DNA of 64,000 nt from an uncultured Gemmatimonadota bacterium (GCA_903910555.1 CAIVZZ010000013.1:186001-250000); one strand, 5' to 3'; positions 45,939-55,230 are shown, numbered from the stretch's first letter. Program-made: numbers and translations. Notes: generated by a model from the letters alone, not told the origin.

Positions 45939-47021
45939 ATGTCTGCCGAGACGAAATCCCCCTCTGAAGCAAAATCAACAGACCGCCGCGAATTCCTGAG
46001 AACTTCCGCGTTTACGGTTGTCGCCGGCGGAGTGCTCGCCGCGTGCGGCCGGGGAGCGTCAAACAGTGCGGTGGTTGCCGCGAGGCCGACCGCCGACAGC
46101 GATCAATCCGGCGGCGCGATGGCCGCACATCCCGCGGTACCGTCCGCGACGGCCGCTGCCGACGAAATGGACCGGATGCACGAAGCGGGGATCAAAGCTT
46201 TCCCCGCAAAGACCACCGGACTCGGCAATCAGTTGCTCGCGCCCAAAATCGTCGCAGGCGTGAAAGTGTTTGAGCTCACCGCGTCGGCGATCTCCTGGGA
46301 AACGACGCCGGGAGTGAAAGTCGCCGCGTTCGCGTACAACGAGCAGGTGCCGGGTCCGCAGATCCGCGTCACGCAGGGCGATCGCGTGCGGATCATCTTG
46401 AAGAACAATCTCCCCGAGTCGACGGCGATTCACTTTCACGGTCTGGAACTCGTGAATGCGATGGACGGCGTGCCCTTCATCACGCAGCCCCCGGTGAAGC
46501 CGGGGCAGTCGTTTACGTACGAATTCACCGTGCCGAATTCCGGCACGCATATGTACCACTCGCACCACAACTCGACCAAGCAGGTCGGCATGGGCCTCCT
46601 GGGTGCATTTCTCGTGGCGCCAAAAGAGACGACCGAGTACGAGCGCGCGGACATTGACCACGTGATGGTGCTCAACGATGGATTCCACGGATATACGTTC
46701 AACGGGAAGAGCTTTCCGGCGACGCAGCCCATCGTCGCGAAGCTCGGACAGAAAGTGCGCATCCGCTTTATGAACGAAGGGATGATGATCCACCCGATGC
46801 ATCTGCATGGAATGCACATGACTGTTTTTGCGAAGGATGGATGGACGCTCCCCGCGCCGTGGCGCTGCGACACACTCAACGTCGCGCCGGGCGAGCGCTA
46901 TGATGTGATCGTCAACTGCAACAATCCGGGCACCTGGGCGTTCCACTGCCATATTCTTCCCCATGCCGAGTCGGACCATGGCATGCTGGGCATGGTGACC
47001 GCACTGATCGTGCAGGCGTGA
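45939..47021 (+). CDS. Two-domain multicopper oxidase, Tat-exported lipoprotein
   Basis: The 360-residue product has a twin-arginine signal ('DRREFLRTSAF') followed by lipobox 'LAAC'. Two cupredoxin domains follow a linker rich in Ala/Ser. Domain 1 has 'HFHG' and 'MYHSHHN' (type 2/3 copper ligands) but no Cys. Domain 2 has 'HPMHLHGMHM' and 'HCHILPHAESDHGM', giving the T1 copper His-Cys-His-Met set. T1 only in domain 2 is the layout called type B two-domain multicopper oxidase, which works as a trimer. It should oxidise phenols, metals or similar on the periplasmic side. The stop overlaps a GTG just before the regulator gene. Confidence 0.88.
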   Translation: MSAETKSPSEAKSTDRREFLRTSAFTVVAGGVLAACGRGASNSAVVAARPTADSDQSGGAMAAHPAVPSATAAADEMDRMHEAGIKAFPAKTTGLGNQLLAPKIVAGVKVFELTASAISWETTPGVKVAAFAYNEQVPGPQIRVTQGDRVRIILKNNLPESTAIHFHGLELVNAMDGVPFITQPPVKPGQSFTYEFTVPNSGTHMYHSHHNSTKQVGMGLLGAFLVAPKETTEYERADIDHVMVLNDGFHGYTFNGKSFPATQPIVAKLGQKVRIRFMNEGMMIHPMHLHGMHMTVFAKDGWTLPAPWRCDTLNVAPGERYDVIVNCNNPGTWAFHCHILPHAESDHGMLGMVTALIVQA

Positions 47022-47056
47022 TCAGCACGGAAGCGAAGCACAACCACGGAGGCGCC

Positions 47057-47716
47057 ATGGCGGGTGATCTGATTCGGGTGCTGCTGGCTGACGACCATGC
47101 CGTTGTTCGGGCGGGACTGAAAGCCGTGCTCGGCACTGCGAAAGACATCACGGTGGTGGGCGAGGCGCGCAACGGTCGTGAGGCCGTCGACGCGGCGATC
47201 CGCCTGAATCCCGACGTCGTCGTGATGGATCTCTCGATGGACGAGATGGATGGCGCCGCTGCCACGAAAGAGCTGCGCGCGCGCGCGAGCAAATCGCGCA
47301 TCCTCATCCTCACGATGCACGCAGAGGATGAGTTCCTTATTCCGCTGCTGGAGGCCGGCGCGAGCGGCTACCTCGTGAAGAATGCGGCGGACCGCGATCT
47401 CGTCGATGCCGTGCGCACCGTGGCCGGCGGCCAGCAATATCTCCAGGCCGCCGCTGCCCGGACGCTCGCGAAAGAACTGAAGCGGCGTGAAGACCACGCC
47501 AGCGAGCGCGACCAGTTCGAAAAACTTTCCGAGCGCGAGCAGGCAATTCTCCGTCTTGTCGCGTCTGGATACAGCGCGCCCGAGATCGGAGAGCAGCTGA
47601 ACATCAGTCCCAAGACCGTGGACACGTACAAGCAGCGCGTGAACGAAAAGATCGGACTCGCGCATCGCGCCGATTACGTGCGGTTCGCGATGAAACTCGG
47701 GCTGCTCGAGGGCTGA
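47057..47716 (+). CDS. NarL/LuxR-type response regulator
   Basis: GGAGG at 47048-47052 supports ATG 47057 over the track GTG at 47018 that overlaps the oxidase stop. The 219-residue product has a receiver domain ('VLLADDHAVVRAG', phospho-acceptor Asp58 in 'VVVMDLSMDEMDG', 'YLVKNAA') and a C-terminal LuxR helix-turn-helix ('LSEREQAILRLVASGYSAPEIGEQLNISPKTVDTYKQRVNEKI'). It should activate or repress transcription when phosphorylated. It follows the oxidase closely, and the divergent PAS kinase is the nearest candidate donor. Confidence 0.93.
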   Translation: MAGDLIRVLLADDHAVVRAGLKAVLGTAKDITVVGEARNGREAVDAAIRLNPDVVVMDLSMDEMDGAAATKELRARASKSRILILTMHAEDEFLIPLLEAGASGYLVKNAADRDLVDAVRTVAGGQQYLQAAAARTLAKELKRREDHASERDQFEKLSEREQAILRLVASGYSAPEIGEQLNISPKTVDTYKQRVNEKIGLAHRADYVRFAMKLGLLEG

Positions 47717-47733
47717 GCAGCAGGAATGCCGGC

Positions 47734-48480
47734 ATGCGCACACTCTTCTGGACGCTCCTGCTCGCATTGGGGGCGTGGAATAGTCCTTCGACGCGCGAAC
47801 AATGGCCGTGGTATCTCGGCGAGCGGTTTACGTACGGCGTGCACGTCGCGCGCATGGGTGCGACGGGACACGCCGAAATGTGGGTCGCCGGTCCGGAGGT
47901 AGTGCGAGGCACGGAGACGTACGTGCTGCATTTCAACTCGAAGGCCGGCGTTGGACCGTTCACGGCGAGCGATCGCACTACGTCGTGGATTGATCCCACG
48001 CGCATGGCTGCCATGCGGTTCGAGAAAATCGAACACCACCTGCTCGAGAGCCATCACGACGAAGTCGAGATCTATCCAACGCAGCGCCGCTGGACCGCCG
48101 CCGACGGCACGAGCGGCGAAACGCCGGGCGACTCACCGCTGGACGAGCTCTCGTTCATCTATCTGGTGCGCTCCCTCCCCCTGCTCGACGACTCCGTATA
48201 CGTGTTCGACCGCCACTTCGACGTGCAGCGCAATCCGACGAACGTGCGAGTCGTCGCGCACGAATCGCTGGACACCAAGGCCGGCCATTTCGAGACGATC
48301 CGCGTCGAGATGCGCGTGAAGGATCCGCGGCACTACCGCGGCGAGGGCGTGGTGGTCTTCAACCTGTCCGACGACGCGCGCCGCATCCCTGTGCGCATCG
48401 AGAGTACCGTCCCGGTGTTCGGGAAGACGGTGCTGACGCTGGAGACACTCACGAGCGCTGCGACGGTCGTTGTTCCGTAG
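47734..48480 (+). CDS. DUF3108-family exported protein
   Basis: The 248-residue protein starts with a short hydrophobic signal (MRTLFWTLLLALGAWNS) and continues with the DUF3108 pattern 'YLGERFTYGVHVARMGATGHAEMWV', 'YVLHFNSKAGVGPF' and 'GEGVVVFNLSDDARRIPVRIESTVPVFGKTVLTLE'. It is beta-rich and probably periplasmic. DUF3108 has no established activity; some members occur with lipid or cell-envelope genes. It lies 17 bases after the response regulator on the same strand and may belong to the same unit. Confidence 0.83.
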   Translation: MRTLFWTLLLALGAWNSPSTREQWPWYLGERFTYGVHVARMGATGHAEMWVAGPEVVRGTETYVLHFNSKAGVGPFTASDRTTSWIDPTRMAAMRFEKIEHHLLESHHDEVEIYPTQRRWTAADGTSGETPGDSPLDELSFIYLVRSLPLLDDSVYVFDRHFDVQRNPTNVRVVAHESLDTKAGHFETIRVEMRVKDPRHYRGEGVVVFNLSDDARRIPVRIESTVPVFGKTVLTLETLTSAATVVVP

Positions 48481-48642
48481 CTCGGATTAGGCGGGTTTGG
48501 GTGGGTTTCCCCTACAAAACACCGCTCAAAATCCTCACAAGAGTTCCGGCGAGCCCCTGACTGTAGTGGGTCCCCTTACATCCGATCTTCCCTCTCGAGA
48601 GTCGCGCACGACGCGCGGCTCGGTCGACAACAAGGGGATCGT

Positions 48643-49254
48643 ATGCGAAACCGAATCGTCACCGCGCTGATCATTGCAGGCGTCGCAACAACGGCACTCG
48701 GATGGAAGAGCATCGCCGACGGCCTCACGCTGGCGCCCGAGAGCCGGCTCTGGATCGAAGGGACATCCACCGTGCGCGACTACAAGTGCACGTCGACGGC
48801 GCTGCAGGCAACGGTCGCAGCAACCGGCGCTGACGCGATACGCGCCGAACTGACCGGCGCGAAAGCAGTCACGAGCGTGCAGTTCACCGTCCCCGCGAAG
48901 ACGCTCGATTGCGGCAACGGCACGATGAACGGCCACATGCTCGAAGCGCTGAAAGCAAAGGATCATCCCGAGATCGGCTTTCGTCTCGTCTCGTACGAAC
49001 TCACGGCCGGTGAGAAGGGCGAGACGGGAACACTGAATGGCGTTCTGACGATCGGCGGCACCGATCAGACCATCGCTTTGCCAGTTCAGCTGCAGGAAGG
49101 TGCGGCCGGAGCACTGCGCGTGACCGGCAAGTACGAGCTCAACATGAAGGACTTCGGCATCAAGCCGCCTTCACTCATGCTCGGCACGATGAAAGTCCAC
49201 GAGAAAGTCACGATCAACTTCGACCTGCTCTTGAAGAGCAACCAGGAGAACTGA
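48643..49254 (+). CDS. YceI-family exported protein
   Basis: The 203-residue protein has a signal peptide (MRNRIVTALIIAGVATTALGW) and a lipocalin-like YceI domain: 'ESRLWIEGTSTVRDYKC', 'FTVPAKTLDCGNGTMNGHMLEALKAKDHPEIGFRL', 'GVLTIGGTDQTIALPVQL', 'GKYELNMKDFGIKPPSLMLGTMKVHEKVTINFDL'. YceI proteins bind isoprenoid-type amphiphiles in the periplasm. The 162-base upstream gap likely holds its promoter, but I see no clear elements. The next gene, a porin, starts 2 bases after its stop. Confidence 0.92.
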   Translation: MRNRIVTALIIAGVATTALGWKSIADGLTLAPESRLWIEGTSTVRDYKCTSTALQATVAATGADAIRAELTGAKAVTSVQFTVPAKTLDCGNGTMNGHMLEALKAKDHPEIGFRLVSYELTAGEKGETGTLNGVLTIGGTDQTIALPVQLQEGAAGALRVTGKYELNMKDFGIKPPSLMLGTMKVHEKVTINFDLLLKSNQEN

Positions 49255-49256
49255 AC

Positions 49257-50540
49257 ATGCGGCCCCTCAGCAAACTCACCTTGGCGATTGCGGCAGTCAC
49301 GCTTGCCGCGTCCACAGGCTTCGCACAGATCACCAACGTCCGTCCCGCCGATCAGCGCGGCATCAATGTCTTCGAAAGCCCGAAGACCGACACGACCACG
49401 TTCAAGAAAGTGTACGTCGGTTTCGGCGGAGCATTCGAACAGGATTTCCAGAACCTGACGCACACCAACACCGCGACGTCGGTGTTGGTGAACGGCGTCA
49501 ACAAGAACGCGCTCATCCCGATCGGCCCGGGCTTCACGACGGCGATGGCGAACCTGAACATGAGCGTGCAGCTCGCGCAGGGCATTCATGTGGACCTGAT
49601 CACCTATCTCTCCACGCGCCATCACACGGACACATGGGTGAAAGGCGGCTACCTGCAGATCGACGCATCGCCGATCGACGTTCCGATCTTGAATGACATC
49701 ATGAAGTACACCACGCTCAAGATCGGCCAGTTCGATGTCGATTACGGTGACGCGCACTATCGCCGCACGGACGGCGGCAACGGGATGTACAACCCGTTCA
49801 TCGGCAATCTGATCATGGATGCCTACAGCACGGAGATCGGCGCCACCGCGTATTTCCGCCGCGACGGCTTCATCCTCGCGGGCGGCTTCACGCAGGGCAC
49901 CTCCGACGGTCAGGTGACGTCACCGGGGCAGCACGAGCCGGCGTACCTCGCGAAGATCGGGTTCGACAAACAGTTCACGAATGATTTCCGCTTCCGTCTG
50001 ACGGGCGGCATGTACAACGACGCGAAAGCAACCGCCAACGTGCTGTACAGCGGCGATCGCGCCGGCTCGCACTACTTCGACGTCCTCGAGAACACCGCGT
50101 CGACCGAGAGCGGCAACCCGTGGTCGGGCAACTTGCAGCCGGGGTTCAGCAACCGTGTCGCCTCGTACGTCGTGAACCCGTTCCTCAAGTACAAGGGGTT
50201 TGAGTTTTTCGGCAACTTCGAGACATCGACGGGCGGCGCCGTGACCGAGACAAGCGATCGCACCTGGCGCCAGCAGTCGGGCGACTTCATCTACCGCTTC
50301 CTCGACAACGAAAAGGCCTACGTGGCCTACCGCTACAACAAGGCCGAGGGCGAGCTGCTGGGGAATCCGGTGGACGCGAACATCGTGCGCACGCAGTTCG
50401 CGGCCGGCCTGTTCCTCACGAAGAACATCCTCACGAAAATCGAATACATCAATCAGGACTACAACAACTTCGTGCCGACCGACATCCGCAACGGCGGCAA
50501 CTTCAAGGGCGTGATGATCTCAGGCGTGGTCGCGTTCTAA
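49257..50540 (+). CDS. Outer-membrane porin-like beta-barrel protein
   Basis: The 427-residue protein has a signal peptide (...AASTGFAQ), many alternating amphipathic strands and a C-terminal aromatic residue ('MISGVVAF'), as in proteins assembled by the Bam complex. Segments such as 'LKIGQFDVDYGDAHYRRTDGGNGMYNPFIGN' and 'FAAGLFLTKNILTKIEYINQDYNNF' resemble phosphate-selective or uncharacterised OM channel families. The substrate is unknown. It is coupled to the YceI gene, so transport or binding of a common amphiphile is a possible theme (inference). Confidence 0.82.
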   Translation: MRPLSKLTLAIAAVTLAASTGFAQITNVRPADQRGINVFESPKTDTTTFKKVYVGFGGAFEQDFQNLTHTNTATSVLVNGVNKNALIPIGPGFTTAMANLNMSVQLAQGIHVDLITYLSTRHHTDTWVKGGYLQIDASPIDVPILNDIMKYTTLKIGQFDVDYGDAHYRRTDGGNGMYNPFIGNLIMDAYSTEIGATAYFRRDGFILAGGFTQGTSDGQVTSPGQHEPAYLAKIGFDKQFTNDFRFRLTGGMYNDAKATANVLYSGDRAGSHYFDVLENTASTESGNPWSGNLQPGFSNRVASYVVNPFLKYKGFEFFGNFETSTGGAVTETSDRTWRQQSGDFIYRFLDNEKAYVAYRYNKAEGELLGNPVDANIVRTQFAAGLFLTKNILTKIEYINQDYNNFVPTDIRNGGNFKGVMISGVVAF

Positions 50541-50583
50541 GGCCTTCCAAGGCCGCCTAAAGTTCGCCGCTGGTAGTGTCGAG

Positions 50584-50623
50584 ACTCCGGAGAAGGCCGT
50601 ACCCTACCCGCCTTCTCCGGAGT
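50584..50623 (+). promoter_or_regulatory. Hairpin hiding the ribosome site of the LPP20-like gene
   Basis: ACTCCGGAGAAGGC (50584-50597) pairs perfectly with 50610-50623 across a 12-nt loop. The right arm contains GGAG (50619-50622), the only Shine-Dalgarno candidate for ATG 50629. It may also terminate porin transcription, though no T-tract follows. Confidence 0.7.
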
Positions 50624-50628
50624 TTCGT

Positions 50629-51219
50629 ATGCACAGTTCCGCCGTTTCAGCGCGCCATCTCCTCGTAGCCACGGCTTGCGCCTTCGCGCTCGGCGCCGCG
50701 TGCGGCGGGACGCACGTGACGACCCTCCCGAAGGTGGCCAAAGCTGACGCGGGCCGGATCGTTCCCGACTGGTACGTGAATCCGCCGCGCGACGAGAAGT
50801 TCCTGGTCGCGTCAGGTTCGGCCACATCGAGCGACATGCAGTTCGCGCTGACCAAGGCACAGACGGTCGCGCGCGCGACGCTTGCCGAAGAAATGCAGGC
50901 GACGTACAAAGTTCTCTCGAAGCAGTTTGCCGAAGAAGTCGGCCGCGACGATTCAAGCCGACTGCTCGATCAGTTCACGCGAACGGTCGAAGCGGTGGTG
51001 AACGCGAACCTGGTGAATACGGTGCTGCGCCAGCAGTATCTCCAGCAGGAGACACCAGGGTATCGTGCATTCGTCCTCGTTGCTGTGTCGCGCGACGATA
51101 TTGCCGCGCGCTTGCTCAAAGAATTGAAGGCCAACGAAGCGCTCTATACGCACCTCCGCGCAACGCAGGCGTTCAAGGATCTCGAAGCGCAGACCGCAAC
51201 ACCACCGTCGGCACCGTGA
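50629..51219 (+). CDS. LPP20-family lipoprotein
   Basis: The 196-residue protein has a lipoprotein signal with 'LGAAC' and an LPP20-type fold: 'PDWYVNPPRDEKFLVASGSATSSDMQFALTKAQTVARATLAEEMQATYKVL', where a W/Y-xx-PP strand is followed by the long helix with repeated Ala/Arg. These lipoproteins are found in the envelope of many bacteria, some near flagellar or secretion genes. The function is not established. The stop overlaps the GTG of the next gene, so the two are coupled. The ribosome site is buried in a hairpin. Confidence 0.87.
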   Translation: MHSSAVSARHLLVATACAFALGAACGGTHVTTLPKVAKADAGRIVPDWYVNPPRDEKFLVASGSATSSDMQFALTKAQTVARATLAEEMQATYKVLSKQFAEEVGRDDSSRLLDQFTRTVEAVVNANLVNTVLRQQYLQQETPGYRAFVLVAVSRDDIAARLLKELKANEALYTHLRATQAFKDLEAQTATPPSAP

Positions 51220-52958
51220 CGGCTGCCGGTGTGCGGCTGATTTGTGCGGCACTGCTCTGCAGTGCGGCGCCAACAGCACGCGCACAGTCCGCTGTTGTGC
51301 CGATCGTCGCAATCGGAGACGGCCGCTCGTATTCCGCCGCACTCTCCAGCGCGATCCGCATGGCGGTAGAGTCAGGTGCCGGCGCGACTGTTGCCGGCGC
51401 CATCGCATCCAACGGCGACCGGATCACGACCGACTCCGTCCGCGCGGTGAGCCGCGGCGTGGTGAATCGTTACGTAGTGGTCGACAGCTCGAGCAGCGCA
51501 GCGGGCGCGCACGTGCGGATTTTGGCCATGGTGTCGCGGATTGTTGAGCGCGACGCGGTTGGCGCACGCGGTCAGCGCGTTGCCGCTCCGGGCGCGCTCT
51601 GGAATGCCAGCGCCACGCTCGATACAGATCGCCGCGGCAACGAGGCCGCGCTGCTCTCTGAGATCTTCGGCGCGATCGACCGCCAGCCGAACGCGTACAA
51701 ATATGAAGTCGAATCCGGACCGCCGGTCGCGAGCGGAACGGGCGCCGCGAATCTGCGCATGCGTATTCGTGTGATTCGCTCTCCGAGTCCGGCGTATGCT
51801 GCGCTGCGCGAGCGCGCATTCTCGATTCTCGCTGCGATCGCGGGGCCGGCGGGTGAACGTTCGACGCACTTGCCGCCGCTCGCGAGCGAAAAAATCACCG
51901 TGCACGCCTGTGTCTCACACTGCGAAACAGGCGAACGGCGCATCCTGAATCCACGTGCCGCGCTCGACGCAGCCGACTCACTCGGCGCACTCGATCCGCC
52001 GGTGCTGACCGCTCCGCACAGCGAAACGTTTCCCGCTTTCTTCCCCGATTTGAAAACAGCCGGCGGTTTCGTCGTCGCCTTCGTCGACTCCGTCAAACAG
52101 CACCAGCAGCTCGTGCACGTGCGCTCGACACGCGGCTATCTCGCCGTTGTCGATTATCTGCGCGCCACATTCGATGACGCCCGTTATCGCCTCGAAATCA
52201 GCAGCCGTCAAATAGACGTGGCCGAATCGTTCCGCGCACCGCGCACGGGCCAGCCGCAGCCGCAGTTCAGCGCGAACGCCGCGCCGGGATCGCTGCCAGT
52301 CGAATTGGTGCAGGGATTCCGCCCGCACCTCAGCGGCGGCCCGGGCGCCGCGACAATGCTCGGCTCGCCTTACGTGACCGTCACGGTTCCCACCGCGGAA
52401 CAGGCCCATGCCGACACCGCGCTCGTGGACGTGTGGCTCACCAACGCCGAACTCGCGCACCTGACATCGATCGGTATCGCTCCAATAGCCACCACGCATC
52501 GCCTTTCGGCCGCTGCCGCAGCGGCGCAGGAACCGCAGGCCCTGCCGCTCGCCGTGCTCGACGCGATCGCTCACCCGCCGCTTGCCGACGGAGATGGCGC
52601 AATCTCGCTCACGGGTTCCGTCGCGTCTGTCGTCGCCGTGGGAACCGCATCGGTTGACGCGGCGGCGCCGACGCACGCCTGCACCGTCGCCAGGCTCCGC
52701 GCACAGCGCGAATTGGTCCGGTTTATCACAGGATCCCACCTCGAAGGGCGCATCGGCCTGACGTCATCTGAGAGCCGCGGCGGGCAGGTTCAAGAGCTCT
52801 TTCGCGAAGACATTACCGAGACCGTCGCAGGTCGTCTCGCCGGCGCGGCGCTCGCCGCGCAGTGGACGGTCAACGCTCCCTCTCGCTGCCGCGTTGCCCT
52901 CTGGCTGGCGGACGGCCTGACCGTCCGCCGCGACTCTGCAGGACGCTCTCCGCGCTGA
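51216..52958 (+). CDS. Exported protein of unknown function coupled to the LPP20-like lipoprotein
   Basis: GTG 51216 overlaps the upstream stop (GTGA). The 580-residue product has a signal peptide (...SAAPTARAQS) and an N-terminal part 'GRSYSAALSSAIRMAVESGAGATVAG'. This resembles the first domain of FlgT/LPP20-type proteins (Ala-rich helix then a 'GA' turn). A mid-region with paired cysteines ('HACVSHCETGERRI') follows. Near the C-terminus 'HACTVARLRAQRELVRFITGSHLEGRIGL' again looks LPP20-like. The likeness to its upstream neighbour suggests an envelope assembly pair. I cannot name a function. Confidence 0.8.
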   Translation: MTAAGVRLICAALLCSAAPTARAQSAVVPIVAIGDGRSYSAALSSAIRMAVESGAGATVAGAIASNGDRITTDSVRAVSRGVVNRYVVVDSSSSAAGAHVRILAMVSRIVERDAVGARGQRVAAPGALWNASATLDTDRRGNEAALLSEIFGAIDRQPNAYKYEVESGPPVASGTGAANLRMRIRVIRSPSPAYAALRERAFSILAAIAGPAGERSTHLPPLASEKITVHACVSHCETGERRILNPRAALDAADSLGALDPPVLTAPHSETFPAFFPDLKTAGGFVVAFVDSVKQHQQLVHVRSTRGYLAVVDYLRATFDDARYRLEISSRQIDVAESFRAPRTGQPQPQFSANAAPGSLPVELVQGFRPHLSGGPGAATMLGSPYVTVTVPTAEQAHADTALVDVWLTNAELAHLTSIGIAPIATTHRLSAAAAAAQEPQALPLAVLDAIAHPPLADGDGAISLTGSVASVVAVGTASVDAAAPTHACTVARLRAQRELVRFITGSHLEGRIGLTSSESRGGQVQELFREDITETVAGRLAGAALAAQWTVNAPSRCRVALWLADGLTVRRDSAGRSPR

Positions 52959-53079
52959 CAGTTTTCCGCCACTGTAAAAGGCAAACACCGAGTTGCGCGC
53001 TGACGGTTTTCAGGGTTACTTCGAGGTGAATCTGCTGGTGCCGTAGGCAGCACCGAGCGCCCCGACCTTACGAGGCCGT

Positions 53080-55230
53080 GTGAATCGAGCGTTCGAAAAA
53101 AAGTACCCGATAGGCATCGCTGTGGTTGTCGCCATAATTTTGGCGAACACGGCGCTCTCGTACCGCAACACCGTGCAGCTGTATGCCGCCGCTGATGGCG
53201 TCGCACACAGCGAGCAGGTGCAGGTCGCCCTGAAGCAAGTCCTCACCTCGGCGGCTGAAGCGGAAGCGAGCCAGCGCGGCTACGTCATAACCGGCAACGA
53301 GCGCTATCTCGAGCCGTTCCGCGCGGCTGAACAGCGCATCGACGCTGAGGTTTCGACGCTTGCGCAGCTCACGCGCGACAACGCGGAGCAGGAAGCTGAA
53401 GTCCCGCGCGCCCAGCGCTTCGTCGTGCAGAAACTCGACGAGCTCCGGCTCACGATCGCCGTGCGCAAGGAAAACGGATCCGATGCGGCGAACGCGATCG
53501 TCCTGACCGACCGCGGCCGTCTCGCGATGGACTCGCTGCACGCCGTGGTCAGCCGCATGGAGCGCCGCGAGCAGACGATGATCGCGCTGCGGGCCGCCGA
53601 GTACACGCGCAGCCGCGACTGGGCGGTCAGCGCCGGTCTTGCGGCGGGATTCACCGCGCTCTTCCTCGTGACCGCGTTTGTTACAATGCAGCAGCGCGCG
53701 TTCCGTTCGCGCACGATCGCCGCGGATGCGCTGTTCGAGCAGAAAGAGCTCTTCCGCACCACGCTCGCGAGCATCGGCGATGCCGTCATTTCGACGGACC
53801 GCGGCGCGCGCGTGACATTCCTGAATCCCGTTGCGGAAGCACTCACGGGCTGGCGCTCGTCGGACGCCGAAGGCGAACCGCTCGCGTCGGTGTTCGAAAT
53901 CGTAAACGAAGAAACGCGCGCACCCGTGCAGAACCCGGCACTGCGCGCGCTGCGCGATGGCGCGGTGGTCGCACTGCAAAACCACACGGTGCTGGTCGCA
54001 AAATCGGGAACCGAGACGCCGATCGACGACAGCGCCGCGCCGATTCGCGATGCGCACGGCATGATGACGGGCGCGGTGCTCATCTTCCGCGACATCACGG
54101 AACGCAAAGCCGCCGAGCGCGCGCTGCGCGACGCCGATCGTAAGAAGGACGAGTTCCTCGCCGTTCTTGCGCACGAACTGCGCAATCCGCTCGCACCGAT
54201 GCGCAATGCGCTCGAGATGGTGCGGCTCTCGGCCGACGACCCCACGGTGATCGGAAGCGTTCGCGGCACGATGGAGCGCCAGGTCGATCACATGGTGCGC
54301 CTGACCGACGACCTCCTCGACGTCTCGCGCATCACGCGCAACCGCCTGGAGCTCCGCCGCAAGCCGGTGGATCTCTCAGCCGTCGTACATCGCGCGATGG
54401 AGAGCTCCGACCCAATCCTGAAAGAGAGGCGCCATAGCGTTTCGTTGGCGCTGCCGTCGACGCCGCTCGTCGTGGACGCGGACGAAAGCCGCCTCGCTCA
54501 GGTGCTTTACAACCTGCTCGGCAACGCCGCCAAGTACACGCATCCCGGCGGACGCATCCATGTGCGCGCCATGCGTGAAGGTCTCGACGCCATCATCACC
54601 GTTTCAGACAATGGGATCGGTATGGCGCGCGAGCACTTGCGCAGCGTCTTCGAAATGTTCACGCAGGTCGACAGCTCGCTGGAGCGGTCTCAGGGCGGAC
54701 TGGGAATCGGCCTGACACTTTCACGCCGCATCGTCGAGTTGCACGGCGGCACGATCGAAGCCGCAAGCGAAGGAACCGGTAAAGGGAGCACGTTCACCGT
54801 TCGACTGCGCGCGGCAGAAAGTTCATCACTGCTCGAACCAACGCCTGCGCGTACCTTCGCGTTACCAAAAGGGCGCCGTATTCTCATTGCCGACGATAAC
54901 CGTGATTCCGCCGATACACTTGCGACGATGCTACAGATGGTCGGCCACGACGTCCGTGTGTGCTACGACGGCGTCAATGCGCTCACGCAGGCAGAGCTCT
55001 TCCGCCCCGAAGTCATGCTGCTCGACATCGGCATGCCCGTGCTGAACGGACTCGAGCTCGCATCGCGAATCCGCGAGCGGTCGTGGGGCGTGCAGATGCG
55101 CCTCATCGCGCTCACCGGCTGGGGACAGCCCGAAGATATCCGGCGCTCCCAGCAGGCCGGCTTCAATCACCATCTCGTGAAGCCCGTCGAACTCTCGCGC
55201 TTGCAAGAGCTGCTCGGAGCGGAAGGATGA
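53080..55230 (+). CDS. CHASE3-PAS hybrid sensor histidine kinase with C-terminal receiver
   Basis: The 716-residue protein starts at GTG 53080. Order: TM1 (about 10-26), a CHASE3 periplasmic domain ('AAEAEASQRGYVITGNERYLEPFRAAEQRI'), TM2 (about 185-208), a PAS domain ('TLASIGDAVISTDRGARVTFLNPVAEALTGW'), HisKA with His in 'LAVLAHELRNPLAPM', HATPase ('YNLLGNAAKYTHPGG', 'DNGIGMAREHL', 'GGLGIGLTLSRRIVELHGG') and a receiver domain ('ILIADDNRDSADTLATML', 'MLLDIGMPVLNGLEL', 'LVKPVELSRL'). It senses an envelope cue through CHASE3 and passes phosphate internally. No DNA-binding partner is adjacent. Its stop overlaps the next start. Confidence 0.95.
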   Translation: MNRAFEKKYPIGIAVVVAIILANTALSYRNTVQLYAAADGVAHSEQVQVALKQVLTSAAEAEASQRGYVITGNERYLEPFRAAEQRIDAEVSTLAQLTRDNAEQEAEVPRAQRFVVQKLDELRLTIAVRKENGSDAANAIVLTDRGRLAMDSLHAVVSRMERREQTMIALRAAEYTRSRDWAVSAGLAAGFTALFLVTAFVTMQQRAFRSRTIAADALFEQKELFRTTLASIGDAVISTDRGARVTFLNPVAEALTGWRSSDAEGEPLASVFEIVNEETRAPVQNPALRALRDGAVVALQNHTVLVAKSGTETPIDDSAAPIRDAHGMMTGAVLIFRDITERKAAERALRDADRKKDEFLAVLAHELRNPLAPMRNALEMVRLSADDPTVIGSVRGTMERQVDHMVRLTDDLLDVSRITRNRLELRRKPVDLSAVVHRAMESSDPILKERRHSVSLALPSTPLVVDADESRLAQVLYNLLGNAAKYTHPGGRIHVRAMREGLDAIITVSDNGIGMAREHLRSVFEMFTQVDSSLERSQGGLGIGLTLSRRIVELHGGTIEAASEGTGKGSTFTVRLRAAESSSLLEPTPARTFALPKGRRILIADDNRDSADTLATMLQMVGHDVRVCYDGVNALTQAELFRPEVMLLDIGMPVLNGLELASRIRERSWGVQMRLIALTGWGQPEDIRRSQQAGFNHHLVKPVELSRLQELLGAEG

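Noticed and set aside
53068-54291. 407-residue minus-strand ORF under the hybrid kinase
   Set aside because: Antisense to CHASE3/PAS/HisKA codons. Arg/His/Ala-rich shadow composition.
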